64,000 nt of DNA from NCBI RefSeq assembly GCF_000517105.1, contig NZ_KI912149.1, forward strand, positions 280 to 64,279, read 5' to 3'. Made by a program: the position numbers and the translations under genes. The stretch's first letter is position 1; each line of letters begins with the position of its first letter. Shown here piece by piece: positions 14,047 to 23,698 of this stretch. The notes under the pieces are model-generated. The model had not been told where the DNA came from. It made no database searches and was given only the letters and a program-made list of their open reading frames with translations. The stretch comes from Fischerella sp. PCC 9605. GTDB taxonomy: Bacteria; Cyanobacteriota; Cyanobacteriia; Cyanobacteriales; Nostocaceae.

Positions 14047-15738
14047 TTAATCAAGATGATCTTCATCTAGTTCTTCAATTGCCGGTGGCTCATCACCGGG
14101 TATCCGCAATACTTCAACCATCTCCTGAACTTCAAATGGTGGAGGTGCTGTGAGTCGAGAAACACTCCAAGTGACCACAAAATTGATTAACATTCCGAGG
14201 GTGCCAATTCCTTCGGCTGAGACGCCGAAAAACCAAGGTTGCATTCCGTAGAATTTTACCCCGACTATATAAAAGATAGTAAAGCACAAGCCCACTACCA
14301 TACCGGCGATCGCACCTTCTCGATTTGTCCGTTTGTCGAATACTCCCAAAATGATAATTGGGAAAAAGCTGGCCGCAGCCAAACCGAAAGCAAACGCCAC
14401 TACCTCAGCAACAAACCCAGGCGGATTGACACCGAAATAACCAGCAATGGCGATCGCAAAACCCACCATAACTCTACCCACCATCACCCGCTTAGATTCT
14501 GAGGCTCCCGGATTAATCATGCGGTAATAGATATCATGGGCAACTGCACTCGAAATTACCAACAGTAACCCCGATGCTGTCGATAAAGCTGCTGCTAATC
14601 CACCGACAGCAACTAAAGCAATTACCCAAGGAGCCAATTTTGCTACTTCTGGGGTCGAGAGAACGATAATGTCGCGATCAATGTCAATCTCGCTAGTTTT
14701 TTTATCTGAGGTCAACTCAATGCGTCCATTACCGTTTTTATCGGCAAAGTTCAATAACTTGGTATTTTCCCACTTTTTCGCCCAGTCTAGTTGATGAATC
14801 TCTTCAAACGTGCGGTTGTGTAATGTGCTAATCAAGTTATAGCGGGCGAAGCTTGATAAAGCTGGTGCTGTTGTATACAACAAGGCGATTAACAGCAACG
14901 CCCAACCAGCAGAAAAGCGAGCCGAGCGCACATCTGGTACTGTGTAAAAACGTACGATCACATGGGGAAGTCCCGCAGTTCCCACCATGAGAGCGACGGT
15001 AGTAAATAAAACATCCAGCATCGACTTGTTAACAAACGGTTGCGTATATTCTTGGAAACCAAGATCGAGCTGGATTTGGTTCAATTTTGGGACAATATCA
15101 CTGAAAGTGAACGCTAGTTGGGGAATGGGGTTATTAGTGAGCAGTAGAGAAATAGCAACAGCGGGAATCAAGTAAGCAATAATTAAGACGCAGTATTGGG
15201 CAACCTGAGTCCAGGTAATGCCTTTCATTCCCCCCAGCACCGAGAAAAAGCCGACAATCACCATCCCAATGACAACGCCAGTACTGATGTCTACTTGCAG
15301 AAAGCGGCTAAACACAATCCCTACACCGCGCATTTGCCCTGCTACGTAAGTCATGGAGACGAAGATAGCTGCAATGACTGCAACCACGCGGGCAATGTTG
15401 GAGTAGTAGCGATCGCCAACAAAATCAGGAACTGTGTATTTGCCAAACTTCCGCAAATAAGGAGCCAAGAGCAAAGCTAACAGTACATAGCCGCCAGTCC
15501 AGCCCATCAGGTAAATTGAACCGTCGTAACCAAGGAAGGAAATTAACCCCGCCATTGAAATAAACGAAGCGGCTGACATCCAATCAGCCGCAGTCGCCGC
15601 ACCATTGGCCAGGGAGGGAACACCTTGATCGGCTACGAAAAACCCTTTGCTATCTTTAACGCGAGAGCGCCAACCGATGTAGAGATATACAATGAAAGAA
15701 AGGATGACAAGTAAAGTCGTCCAAGCTTCAGCTGACAT
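14047..15738 (-). CDS. Sodium:solute symporter, ActP-like large subunit
   Basis: A 563-residue inner-membrane transporter of the SSS family with about 13 hydrophobic segments. The family pattern is seen in GVPSLANGAATAADWMSAAS near the N-terminus and GGLAAALSTASGLLLVISSA past the middle. A polar insert (about residues 295-355) is rich in Asp, Asn and Lys, with a DKNGNGRIELTSDKK run that resembles an EF-hand loop. Members paired with a DUF4212 subunit are thought to carry acetate or other short organic acids with sodium; substrate unproven here. Its ATG overlaps the stop of the small subunit gene by one base, so the two are translated together. Confidence 0.9.
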   Translation of the reverse strand: MSAEAWTTLLVILSFIVYLYIGWRSRVKDSKGFFVADQGVPSLANGAATAADWMSAASFISMAGLISFLGYDGSIYLMGWTGGYVLLALLLAPYLRKFGKYTVPDFVGDRYYSNIARVVAVIAAIFVSMTYVAGQMRGVGIVFSRFLQVDISTGVVIGMVIVGFFSVLGGMKGITWTQVAQYCVLIIAYLIPAVAISLLLTNNPIPQLAFTFSDIVPKLNQIQLDLGFQEYTQPFVNKSMLDVLFTTVALMVGTAGLPHVIVRFYTVPDVRSARFSAGWALLLIALLYTTAPALSSFARYNLISTLHNRTFEEIHQLDWAKKWENTKLLNFADKNGNGRIELTSDKKTSEIDIDRDIIVLSTPEVAKLAPWVIALVAVGGLAAALSTASGLLLVISSAVAHDIYYRMINPGASESKRVMVGRVMVGFAIAIAGYFGVNPPGFVAEVVAFAFGLAAASFFPIIILGVFDKRTNREGAIAGMVVGLCFTIFYIVGVKFYGMQPWFFGVSAEGIGTLGMLINFVVTWSVSRLTAPPPFEVQEMVEVLRIPGDEPPAIEELDEDHLD

Positions 15739-16001
15739 TATTTACCTCTCCTTTTGATTCCGTATTGGCGATCGAGCTTATCCATCTGCACGGCGTAGAC
15801 AAAAATCAGCACCACGAAGATATAAATGGAGCCTTGCTGCGCCATCCAGAAGCCGAGAGGTAAACCACCCAGACGTATATTGTTCAATGGCTGTACAAGC
15901 AGAATGCTAAAACCAATAGATACCAGTGCCCAAACAAGAAGAAGATTTCTAATTAAAGCTGTATTGGCACGCCAGTAAGCCTGACGCTTATCTTGGTTCA
16001 T
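15738..16001 (-). CDS. DUF4212 small subunit of a sodium:solute symporter
   Basis: An 87-residue protein with two membrane helices (LLLVWALVSIGFSILL and GSIYIFVVLIFVYAVQMD) and the family features YWRANTALIRNLL and PLGFWMAQQGS. It is the usual small partner of the ActP-like permease encoded immediately downstream (TAATG overlap). Confidence 0.9.
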   Translation of the reverse strand: MNQDKRQAYWRANTALIRNLLLVWALVSIGFSILLVQPLNNIRLGGLPLGFWMAQQGSIYIFVVLIFVYAVQMDKLDRQYGIKRRGK

Positions 16002-16050
16002 AATTATGATTTTTTAAACGCTTAGAAAATAATTATTCTACAGAAGTGCT

Positions 16051-16887
16051 CTAACGCTGAATATCTGTGATATTCTGCATTACTTGTTTATATAATTCGG
16101 TATTTTTCTGTTTTTGAAAAATAGCTGCGGCTCTCTGTAAGTCAGCAACTGCTCCTTGCTTATCTCCCAATGCAGCACGAGTATTACCGCGATTATTGTA
16201 AGCTGCGGCAAATTCGGAGTTTAGGCGAATGGCTTGGTCGAAATCATTAATTGCCATCTGTCTGTCTCCGATTGCGGCACGGGCATTGCCTCGGTTATTG
16301 TAGGCAACAGCATACTTGGGATTGAGGCGAATGGCTTGGTCGTAATCTGAAATTGCACCTTTTCTATCTCCTGTAGCGGCGCGGGCGTTACCGCGATTGT
16401 TGAAAGCTTCGGCGTAGTTAGGAGCAAGACGAATGGCTTCACTGTAATCTGCAATTGCTTCATTAAGATCCCCTGTGGCGGCGCGGGCATTACCTCGATT
16501 GTTGTAGGCTTCAGCATAGTTAGGAGCAAGCTTAATGGCTTGGTTGTAATCTGCGATCGCCTTCTGCTTGTCTCCCATATCGAATTGAACTAGTCCCCGA
16601 CCATTGTAGGCTGCGGCATACCCAGAATTGATTTGAAGCGCTCGGGTATAAGCTGCGATCGCGCCTTGGGAGTCTCCTTGGATATGCTTGTACTGACCTT
16701 GAGTATAAAAGTCTTCTGCTTTTAATGGTTTAGCGACTGGACTTTTGGGAGCACTCACTCCGATTTCTGTTACTAGCACATCGTTGTTCTTTGCACAAGA
16801 AACAACTCCGATGGTGACAAATGCGGTAAGCGCAGCTATGCCAACTGCCACTTTTGTTAATTTCTGCTCCTCTAACCGCAATTTCAT
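16051..16887 (-). CDS. TPR-repeat lipoprotein
   Basis: The 278-residue protein starts with a membrane segment ending in GVVSC, a plausible lipobox, so it is likely lipid-anchored on the periplasmic side. Six consecutive TPR units of 34 residues follow (for example YNNRGNARAATGDLNEAIAD), very similar to each other. Nearly identical repeats suggest recent internal duplication. TPR arrays bind other proteins; no partner is indicated. It stands alone about 50 bases after the symporter small-subunit gene start on the same strand. Confidence 0.8.
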   Translation of the reverse strand: MKLRLEEQKLTKVAVGIAALTAFVTIGVVSCAKNNDVLVTEIGVSAPKSPVAKPLKAEDFYTQGQYKHIQGDSQGAIAAYTRALQINSGYAAAYNGRGLVQFDMGDKQKAIADYNQAIKLAPNYAEAYNNRGNARAATGDLNEAIADYSEAIRLAPNYAEAFNNRGNARAATGDRKGAISDYDQAIRLNPKYAVAYNNRGNARAAIGDRQMAINDFDQAIRLNSEFAAAYNNRGNTRAALGDKQGAVADLQRAAAIFQKQKNTELYKQVMQNITDIQR

Positions 16888-17035
16888 AAGTTGTTCTGAT
16901 ATAGGTAAATTTTCCTGATAACTTTTTTACTCCATGCCATTAATATTTAATCGTATTTTCTCAGAATTTTTGTAAATTTTTATTTTACGATTTTAAATTA
17001 AATTTATACCCAATATTTTATTGCTAGTACATACT

Positions 17036-17956
17036 TTACTCGTCTTCATTGATACTTTCCTGAGTTTTGCTAGTCAGTCGCCAAGCTGTATTTTTTTCTA
17101 CATCTACAGATAATTGTTCGAGATTTTTTCCTAAATCTTTTTGCATTTTTTGAGTCAATGTAATAGGAAAATCTAAATTAATATCTTGAGTTTGTATGAA
17201 TCTAACTAGCTCTGCAAATGATACTTTTACTGTTGCCCGCTCATATCCAATTAACTTTAAATCGGAAGTTTCAGATAGATTTTGAGCTTGCATAGCTTTT
17301 TTAATTCGCTCTTGCAAATGCTCATATTCTGAATTCAACAGTTTCCGATATTGCTCAATTTCTTGGTATCTTGCTGCAAGTGCGATTAAGTCTTCCGTAG
17401 CAGGGTCGGGGTTGATTTTGGCATTTAATTCTATCAAATGCATATGTACCTGAGCGAGATAAATGCAGTCTAGGTAAGCATATTCTATTTGTTCTTCTGT
17501 TAAAGGTCGCTGTCCCCAATCGCTAGTTTGTTCTTGTTTATCGATAGACTGAAAATTACACAATTTAGAGGCAAGAGTTTTCAGTTGGTAGTTGGGTAAT
17601 GGCAAAATATAGTAAGGGATTTTTTTTGCCATCTCTAAAGTACAAGTCACATTTTTGGCTTTTTTGTTCCCCAAAAATTTCAAATCGTAGCTGGCGTTGT
17701 GAAATACCTTCTCAATCGCCGGATTAATCATGATTTGTTCAATAAATTCAGCTACGACATCTGGCAACTCCAGTACATCCAAAACGTGAATGCGATCGCC
17801 ACTCATATCTGTAGGGTCATCTAATACCTGAATCAGCGACAATCTGGGATTGCTACTTTTGTAATCAGCGACTTCTGTATCTATCCACAAAGTTGAACTT
17901 CTGGTATATTCAGAAACCAGAGAACGAATAGCGCTGGCTGATGTCAGGTAGGGCAT
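17036..17956 (-). CDS. Ribonuclease D-like 3'-5' exonuclease
   Basis: A DEDD-type exonuclease: WIDTEV (motif I), FHNASYDLKFL (motif II) and YAYLDCIYL (motif III with Tyr and Asp). The remaining C-terminal ~120 residues are helical and charged, and do not show a clear HRDC domain. RNase D trims 3' ends of structured RNAs in the cytoplasm. The frame extends to an ATG at 17992, but MPYLTSASAIRSLV starting at 17956 fits the family better. Single gene, AT-richer than its neighbours. Confidence 0.85.
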   Translation of the reverse strand: MPYLTSASAIRSLVSEYTRSSTLWIDTEVADYKSSNPRLSLIQVLDDPTDMSGDRIHVLDVLELPDVVAEFIEQIMINPAIEKVFHNASYDLKFLGNKKAKNVTCTLEMAKKIPYYILPLPNYQLKTLASKLCNFQSIDKQEQTSDWGQRPLTEEQIEYAYLDCIYLAQVHMHLIELNAKINPDPATEDLIALAARYQEIEQYRKLLNSEYEHLQERIKKAMQAQNLSETSDLKLIGYERATVKVSFAELVRFIQTQDINLDFPITLTQKMQKDLGKNLEQLSVDVEKNTAWRLTSKTQESINEDE

Positions 17957-18013
17957 ATTTGGGGAAGCACAGGTTAAGTCACAGTTTCCCAAGGTAGCAT
18001 TTTTAGATAGTTA

Positions 18014-18134
18014 TTGGTTAATGGTTAGTAGTTAGTAGTTAGTGGTTGGTAGTTAGTAGTTAGTAGTTAGTAGTTAGTGGTTGGTAGTTAGTGATTGATT
18101 TTATACCACTATCCACTAACCACTATCCACTATC
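18014..18134. repeat. STRR arrays TTAGTAG/TTAGTGG with inverted end
   Basis: About ten period-7 copies followed by the inverse CCACTAACCACTATCCACT, between the RNase D start and the GAF gene stop. Confidence 0.9.
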
Positions 18135-18712
18135 TAACTCTCTTGAATACAAGGTGTCGTCGCCAGAAATTGTGCCTCTTTTTGCATCAGTTCCATATCC
18201 GATCGCGACCAAGAACGAGGTGCTTGACAGTGATGCGCTATCAACAATCCCCATAATCCCTTGGGAGCCAAGACTGGCACAACCAGATTGGCACGAACTT
18301 GCAAGCTACGGAGAAAAGCTCGGTGACAAATAGCAATTGGTTCTAATTCAATATCAGGTATTGCTTTTACTCGTCCTGCCAAATACATAGCGGCATACTC
18401 ATTATTAAAACAATCATCAGGGCCTGTTGAACCAAGGATGGAAAATTCATCAGAACTCAAAGCTTCAAACGTCACCTGTCCTTGCCATTGGCAGTAAAAA
18501 TAATACAACACCACACGATCAACTTGAAGCGAATCTCTAAGGCGGTTCGTCGTTTGTGTAACTAATTCATCACGTTCCATTGTTGCGATCAGGCGCTCAA
18601 GTATTTTTTGTAAACCGCGATCGCGACGCACTGTGACGCTAGGGTTAAATTCTGGGTTGGAATGACTTGACACAGGTCTGCAATGACGAGTGATTGACGA
18701 TTGTTCTTCCAT
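18134..18712 (-). CDS. Single GAF-domain protein of the phytochrome/cyanobacteriochrome type
   Basis: The protein is essentially one GAF domain. It has DDCF, then GRVKAIPDIE, then ICHRAFLRSLQVRANLVVPV and GLWGLLIAHHCQAPRSW. The Cys-His pair is the canonical bilin-attachment site, and the upstream Cys in DDCF stands 28 residues before it, the spacing of DXCF-type cyanobacteriochromes. There is no kinase, cyclase or other output domain. It may be a stand-alone light sensor or a bilin-free relative. The start is ATG 18712 or 18721; both follow no strong ribosome binding site. The stop lies at the edge of an STRR array. Confidence 0.75.
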   Translation of the reverse strand: MEEQSSITRHCRPVSSHSNPEFNPSVTVRRDRGLQKILERLIATMERDELVTQTTNRLRDSLQVDRVVLYYFYCQWQGQVTFEALSSDEFSILGSTGPDDCFNNEYAAMYLAGRVKAIPDIELEPIAICHRAFLRSLQVRANLVVPVLAPKGLWGLLIAHHCQAPRSWSRSDMELMQKEAQFLATTPCIQES

Positions 18713-18961
18713 GCTACACATGGAAGTCTATTCTGTTAACTTACCGTTATAAATCCTTTGTTTAACAAGATGACTTAAATTCTTAAGAATCTGAGAGCCA
18801 GACTAAAACTTTACACAAAAATAGTCATATTCGGCGTTTTACAGTAGGCTTTTCTGCCTTAAGAACTGAATTTTTCCCTCTCAGGCTTGATAACCAGAGT
18901 AATTATCTTCAGCAATTCTATAAAGGAGCTACTCAATCAAGCAGCAAACGACGAAAAAACT

Positions 18962-19186
18962 ATGCGCTACTTTGCATTAGCCACTGACTACGATGGTACA
19001 CTTGCTGCCTAGCGATCGCTCACCACAAGTGGCTGAAGTACTAGAATTACTGGAGCGACCAGATCAAAATGTCATCGTTAACTTACTTGGCATTGCGTTA
19101 GCTGACCGTCCTAGCTTTTTTGCCGAACTACTACCAGCATTGCAGGAATTGCGATCGCGCACCGGTCGTCCGCACTGGGATACACC
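18962..19186 (+). pseudogene. HAD-family hydrolase/ATPase gene, internally deleted and truncated
   Basis: ATG 18962 opens MRYFALATDYDGTLAA and then hits TAG at 19010. The prefix is the motif-I start of a Cof-type HAD phosphatase. From about 19000, in the +1 frame, the sequence reads LPSDRSPQVAEVLELLERPD and NLLGIALADRPSFFAELLP, ending RTGRPHW. I recall this from the C-terminal half of cyanobacterial HAD-ATPase fusions, where it precedes an IDEAH box. Most of the gene between these parts is gone and the 3' end is replaced by a dispersed repeat. Confidence 0.7.
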
Positions 19187-19192
19187 TTACCA

Positions 19193-19275
19193 GCTTGAAT
19201 TTCTTGGTGTCTTTGTGTCTTGGTGGTTCAAGAGGTGCTTTTATTCACCACTAAGACACTAAGGCACAAAGGGAA
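19193..19275. repeat. Dispersed inverted repeat (CTTGGTGTCTTTGTGTCTTG family)
   Basis: TTGGTGTCTTTGTGTCTTGG and the inverse CCACTAAGACACTAAGGCAC flank about 25 bases. Same family as parts of 9595-9830, 33413-33530 and 58995-59120. It sits exactly at the break of the HAD pseudogene. Confidence 0.8.
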
Positions 19276-19372
19276 TTTCAATATTCAAAAATAGTGAATT
19301 TTTATTAAAAACTATTTCATTTTTAATGATTTTATGAAGTAAATAGGCAAATTATTGCAGTTATGATTTTGC

Positions 19373-19400
19373 ATTTATAAGGGCGATCGCCCTTATAAAT
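19373..19400. repeat. Perfect 28-bp palindrome centred on a HIP1 octamer
   Basis: ATTTATAAGGGC is followed by GATC and the exact inverse GCCCTTATAAAT. The centre is GCGATCGC. It lies at the 3' end of a GNAT pseudogene. Confidence 0.85.
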
Positions 19401-19404
19401 TTCG

Positions 19405-19610
19405 TTTCTGTCAGAAATACCGTTGATATCCTGCTGGAAAATCTTCAAGGGCTCCAAATACTGGGTAGCTAAATTTTTCGTAAAAACCAAGAGCTTAAAA
19501 ACTAAACGTATCAAGATAAGCGTGACAAAAACCACGCATTTTTGGTTGTTGCATGAGCTGTCTTCCGTAACCTTGGCCTCTTAGCAATGCAGCAACCCAC
19601 TTCTGCCTTT
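19405..19610 (-). pseudogene. GNAT acetyltransferase remnant
   Basis: On the minus strand one frame reads WVAALLRGQGYGRQLM, then HAYLDTFSF, stop (TAA), ALGFYEKFSYPVFGALEDFP and AGYQRYF before another stop. The order is that of the acetyl-CoA loop and C-terminal strand of a GNAT enzyme, with a TAA where CAA is expected. The N-terminal half is not recognisable, so this is a decayed gene. Confidence 0.65.
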
Positions 19611-19791
19611 AACTCCTGAGTTAAAAATCAGTCTTTTGGCCCCTATGGGTATATAGAATAGGAGGGATGCCTTTTCATAGCCTTCAACTATCAAAAGGTG
19701 TAACTTTAGTAGCAAATTCTACAGAATCGGCTCAGCAAAAATTAGTATTCAATCATAGACCGATCGCATCTATACGCTAGTGACATTTTTT

Positions 19792-21903
19792 ATGACTTCC
19801 CGAATTCGCTATTTAATGTGTCCGCCCGACCACTACGACGTGGATTATGTGATTAATCCTTGGATGGAGGGAAATATTCACAAGTCATCGCGTGATCGCG
19901 CCGTGGAACAGTGGCAGAAACTTTACCACATTCTCAAAGAACACGCAATTGTAGAGCTAGCGCCACCCCAACCAGGCTGGCCTGATATGGTGTTCACGGC
20001 TAATGCTGGTTTAGTTTTGGGGGATACAGTCGTTCTCAGTCGCTTTTTACACAAAGAGCGTCAAGGAGAAGAACCGTATTTTAAGCAGTGGTTTGAAGAA
20101 AACGGCTACAAAGTCTATGAACTGCCAAAGGATCTGCCGTTTGAGGGTGCAGGAGACGCACTGCTAGATCGGGAAGGACGTTGGCTATGGGCAGGATACG
20201 GCTTCCGCTCAGAATTAGATTCTCATCCCTATCTGGCAAAATGGCTGGATATAGAGGTACTATCCCTGCGGTTGATAGATGAGCGTTTCTATCACCTAGA
20301 TACTTGCTTCTGTCCATTAACAGATGGCTATTTGCTTTACTATCCTGCGGCTTTTGATTCCTACTCCAACCGTTTGATTGAAATGCGAGTAGCACCAGAA
20401 AAGCGGATAGCAATTGCTGAGGCTGATGCGGTGAACTTCGCCTGCAATGCGGTGAATGTGGATCGCATTATTATAATGAACAAGGCTAGCGATGCACTGA
20501 AAGCGCGTCTGACTGAGATTGGTTTTCAAGTAATTGAAACGCCACTGACGGAATTTCTCAAAGCTGGTGGTGCGGCGAAATGTCTAACCCTGCGGGTAAC
20601 AGAACCAGTTAGAGAAGAAATTCATGCCAATGCACCGGTCGAAAGTCGGATCATTCGCATGGAAGGACACTTGCTCGACGCTGGCCTAATTAACCGCGCT
20701 TTAGATTTGGTTGTAGACAACGGTGGTAGCTTCCAAGTTTTGAACTTCAACTTGGGAGAACAGCGGCAAAGTACCTCCGCAGCAGAGGTGAAGATATCCG
20801 CACCATCCCACGGGGTGATGGAGGAAATCATCTCGCAATTAATTGATTTGGGTGCGGTAGATTTGCCGCAAGACGAACGAGATGCCAAGCTGGAACCTGT
20901 TACCATTGCTGGTGTTGCTCCCGATGATTTTTATGTCAGCACGATTTATCCCACCGAGGTGCGGGTTAATGGTGAGTGGATCAAGGTGCACAATCAACGC
21001 ATGGATGGAGCGATCGCCATTTCCCAAACTCCCCAAGGTTTGGTAGCGAAGTGTAAAATATTACGTGAATTAGCAGTCGGCGAACAGGTAGTTGTCGATG
21101 TGCAAGGTATCCGCACCATCCGCAAACCAGAATCGCGGGAAAAACGCAATGCTGAGGAATTTAGCTTTATGTCCGCAGGAGTTTCCAGCGAGCGGCGGGT
21201 GGAATTGGTTGTTGAGCAGGTGGCATGGGAATTACGTAAAATCCGCGATGCAGGTGGTAAAGTAGTTGTCACTGCCGGGCCAGTGGTGATTCACACTGGC
21301 GGCGGCGAACACCTATCGCGACTAATTCGTGAAGGATACGTGCAGGCGCTGTTGGGAGGAAATGCGATCGCTGTTCACGATATTGAGCAAGCGATTATGG
21401 GCACTTCCCTCGGTGTGGATATGAAGCGGGGCGTAGCAGTACGCGGCGGACATCGCCACCACCTCAAGGTAATTAACACCGTCCGGCGTTACGGCAGCAT
21501 TGCCAAAGCCGTAGAAGCTGGAGTAATTCAAAGTGGGGTGATGTATGAGTGCGTGAAAAATAACGTACCTTTCTGCCTAGCTGGTTCGATTCGTGATGAC
21601 GGGCCCTTGCCTGATACCGAGATGGATTTGATTAAAGCACAAACAAGATACGCCGAACTACTCAAAGGTGCGGAGATGATTTTGATGCTGTCATCGATGC
21701 TGCACTCTATTGGTGTGGGCAATATGACGCCTGCGGGGGTAAAGATGGTGTGTGTGGATATCAACCCAGCAGTGGTGACGAAGTTAAGTGACAGGGGTTC
21801 GATAGAATCGCTTGGTGTAGTGACAGATGTAGGGTTGTTCCTGAGTTTGTTGGTACAGCAATTGGATAAATTGACGAGTCCGTACACTGTCAAGGCGGGG
21901 TAG
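19792..21903 (+). CDS. agrE: Bifunctional arginine dihydrolase / ornithine cyclodeaminase
   Basis: Known family: cyanobacterial AgrE/ArgZ converts arginine to ornithine, ammonium and CO2 in the N-terminal domain, and in AgrE ornithine to proline in the C-terminal domain. Seen here: [52 protein letters not shown] and the catalytic Cys in [12 protein letters not shown]; the C-terminal part has [31 protein letters not shown] and [16 protein letters not shown] at 19780 is also in frame, but ATG 19792 puts the Cys at position 264, the number I recall for Anabaena AgrE. Length (703) fits. The product proline feeds PutA, encoded 7 kb away on the other strand. Confidence 0.95.
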   Translation: MTSRIRYLMCPPDHYDVDYVINPWMEGNIHKSSRDRAVEQWQKLYHILKEHAIVELAPPQPGWPDMVFTANAGLVLGDTVVLSRFLHKERQGEEPYFKQWFEENGYKVYELPKDLPFEGAGDALLDREGRWLWAGYGFRSELDSHPYLAKWLDIEVLSLRLIDERFYHLDTCFCPLTDGYLLYYPAAFDSYSNRLIEMRVAPEKRIAIAEADAVNFACNAVNVDRIIIMNKASDALKARLTEIGFQVIETPLTEFLKAGGAAKCLTLRVTEPVREEIHANAPVESRIIRMEGHLLDAGLINRALDLVVDNGGSFQVLNFNLGEQRQSTSAAEVKISAPSHGVMEEIISQLIDLGAVDLPQDERDAKLEPVTIAGVAPDDFYVSTIYPTEVRVNGEWIKVHNQRMDGAIAISQTPQGLVAKCKILRELAVGEQVVVDVQGIRTIRKPESREKRNAEEFSFMSAGVSSERRVELVVEQVAWELRKIRDAGGKVVVTAGPVVIHTGGGEHLSRLIREGYVQALLGGNAIAVHDIEQAIMGTSLGVDMKRGVAVRGGHRHHLKVINTVRRYGSIAKAVEAGVIQSGVMYECVKNNVPFCLAGSIRDDGPLPDTEMDLIKAQTRYAELLKGAEMILMLSSMLHSIGVGNMTPAGVKMVCVDINPAVVTKLSDRGSIESLGVVTDVGLFLSLLVQQLDKLTSPYTVKAG

Positions 21904-21908
21904 GAAAG

Positions 21909-21978
21909 TAGGGATTGGGGATTGGGGATTGGGGATTGGGGATTGGGAATTGGGGATTGGGAATTGGGGATTGGGTAA
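21909..21978. repeat. STRR array (GGGGATT/GGGAATT)
   Basis: Nine or ten period-7 copies lie directly after the agrE stop; a pyrimidine-rich CACCTTTC stretch follows. Confidence 0.9.
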
Positions 21979-22069
21979 AGGGTAAAGGAATTTATTAACC
22001 TTTCACCTTTCACCTTTCTCCTTTTCCCTTTCCCCCTCTTGTTTTTCCGCAGCTAAAAGTATAAAATAC

Positions 22070-23356
22070 CTATTCCTGTGCTCCTGCCGTCTGCAACTGC
22101 CGCACCACATCTCTGTAGCCATTAAACTCTGCTAGCATCAAAGCTGTATAACCACCTTGATTTTTCAAATTTACATCCGCCCCTGCTTGCAGTAGCAATT
22201 GCACCGCTTCACCATAATCCCTTGACGCTGCCCACATCAGCGCCGTTGCTCCGGCGGAGTCTTGAAAATTCACATCTGCACCCTTAGCAACTAGTTGCTG
22301 TATCACCTTTGTACGGTTGCGTTCGGCTGCTTTGAGTAACGCTGTTTTGCCATCATCTCCTTGGCTATTGGCATTAGCGCCCGATTCTAGCAAAACTTTC
22401 ACAGTTTCGGCGTTGCCTTGCGTTGCTGCGAGTGTTAAAGGCACTTCACCAAAATTTCTCGCATTCACATCTGCCCCATACCGCAGCAGGATTTCAACAA
22501 TTTGGCTGTGTCCCTGCAACGCAGCTACGAGTAACGGTGTATCGCCAAGGTTATTTCTAATTTGTACATTTGCACCTCGATTCAGTAATTCTTCGACCAC
22601 ATCGGCATAACCTTCAACAACTGCAAGGTGCAGGGCTGTTTCACCATCTTTGTCTTGAACATTCACATCAGCACCCGCATCCAATAAAGCGGCAACGATC
22701 GCCTTATGTCCTGCCGCTGCCGCTGCTAATAGCGCCGTACTGCGATCGCGGTTTTGCAGTTTCACATCCGCCCCTGCCGCTAAAAGTGCTTGCACAACTT
22801 GTAAATGTCCCAAGTCTGCCGCCAGCATCAACGGAGTTTCACCTTCTTCATCCTGGGCATTAATATTTGCACCTTGCCCTTGCAGGATTGCTTGCACAAC
22901 GGCGGTGTTACCGCGCTTAATGGCTAATTTCAAGGCAGTATCATCATCTTTATCTTTGACATTGGCGTTTGCACCAGCAGCTAGTAAGACTTGCACCACC
23001 TCAACATGACCTTTGAGTGCTGCTGCCATCAAAGCAGTGCTGCCATCTTCATTGCTGGCATTTACATCCGCACCACCTGATACTAAAAGTCGCACAATGT
23101 CAAGATTTTTGGCACTCGCAGCTAACATCAAAGCTGTCAAACCATAGCGTTTTCTGCGTAAATTGATATTTGCCCCGGCATTGATCAGCGATCGCGCAAT
23201 TTCCGTATAGCCAAAATTGGCAGCAAACATTAACGCTGTTGTGCCATCGCGATCGCTCACATCAGGTGTTGCACCCAAAGCCAACAGCGCTTGTACCCGT
23301 TTGATATCACCAGTTTTAGCTGCCTTTAGCAGCAAGACATCGTTATTGTGAGTCAT
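22070..23356 (-). CDS. Ankyrin-repeat protein (13 repeats)
   Basis: The whole 428-residue protein is 13 ankyrin units of about 33 residues, typically TALMLAA followed by VVQLLLAAGADVN. There is no signal peptide, membrane segment or added domain, so it is a soluble protein-binding solenoid. Strong similarity between units points to internal duplication. Both flanks are repeats, and no neighbour suggests a partner. Confidence 0.9.
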   Translation of the reverse strand: MTHNNDVLLLKAAKTGDIKRVQALLALGATPDVSDRDGTTALMFAANFGYTEIARSLINAGANINLRRKRYGLTALMLAASAKNLDIVRLLVSGGADVNASNEDGSTALMAAALKGHVEVVQVLLAAGANANVKDKDDDTALKLAIKRGNTAVVQAILQGQGANINAQDEEGETPLMLAADLGHLQVVQALLAAGADVKLQNRDRSTALLAAAAAGHKAIVAALLDAGADVNVQDKDGETALHLAVVEGYADVVEELLNRGANVQIRNNLGDTPLLVAALQGHSQIVEILLRYGADVNARNFGEVPLTLAATQGNAETVKVLLESGANANSQGDDGKTALLKAAERNRTKVIQQLVAKGADVNFQDSAGATALMWAASRDYGEAVQLLLQAGADVNLKNQGGYTALMLAEFNGYRDVVRQLQTAGAQE

Positions 23357-23698
23357 TAGTTATTTGTGTTTACATTCCGCAGCGCTATTAGTCTCACAAA
23401 TTAGAGTACAAGATATTAGACCTCTTGCAAAAGGTACTACCGCTGCCGAGTAAGTCACGCATTCACGCATTCAAAAGCATGCCCAAGGGGCGCAGCGTAG
23501 ACGCCCGCAAGGGCGGCTTCGGTGCAGGGTAGGGTTAAAAAGCTTACTATCTAGGCTTTTCGTTGATTTATAATGGTAGTTTTATTTCCGCCATCATGTA
23601 GTACTTTGCAAGAGATGGGGAAAGACGCCTTATCGGTCGGTAATAGGTGATGGGTAATGGGTGCTCTTACCAATTACCAATTACCAAAAACATCTGTA
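23357..23698. other. Repeat-rich spacer, no gene seen (342 bases)
   Basis: It contains GGGGCGCAGCGTAGACGCCC with GCAAGGGCGGCTTCGGTGCA (about 23477-23526), a GC-rich dispersed repeat of a kind common in Nostocales, and CCTCTTGCAAAAGG (23402), which matches part of the hairpin at 50993. A short GGTAATAGGTGATGGGTAATGG stretch precedes the hemerythrin stop. Confidence 0.6.
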
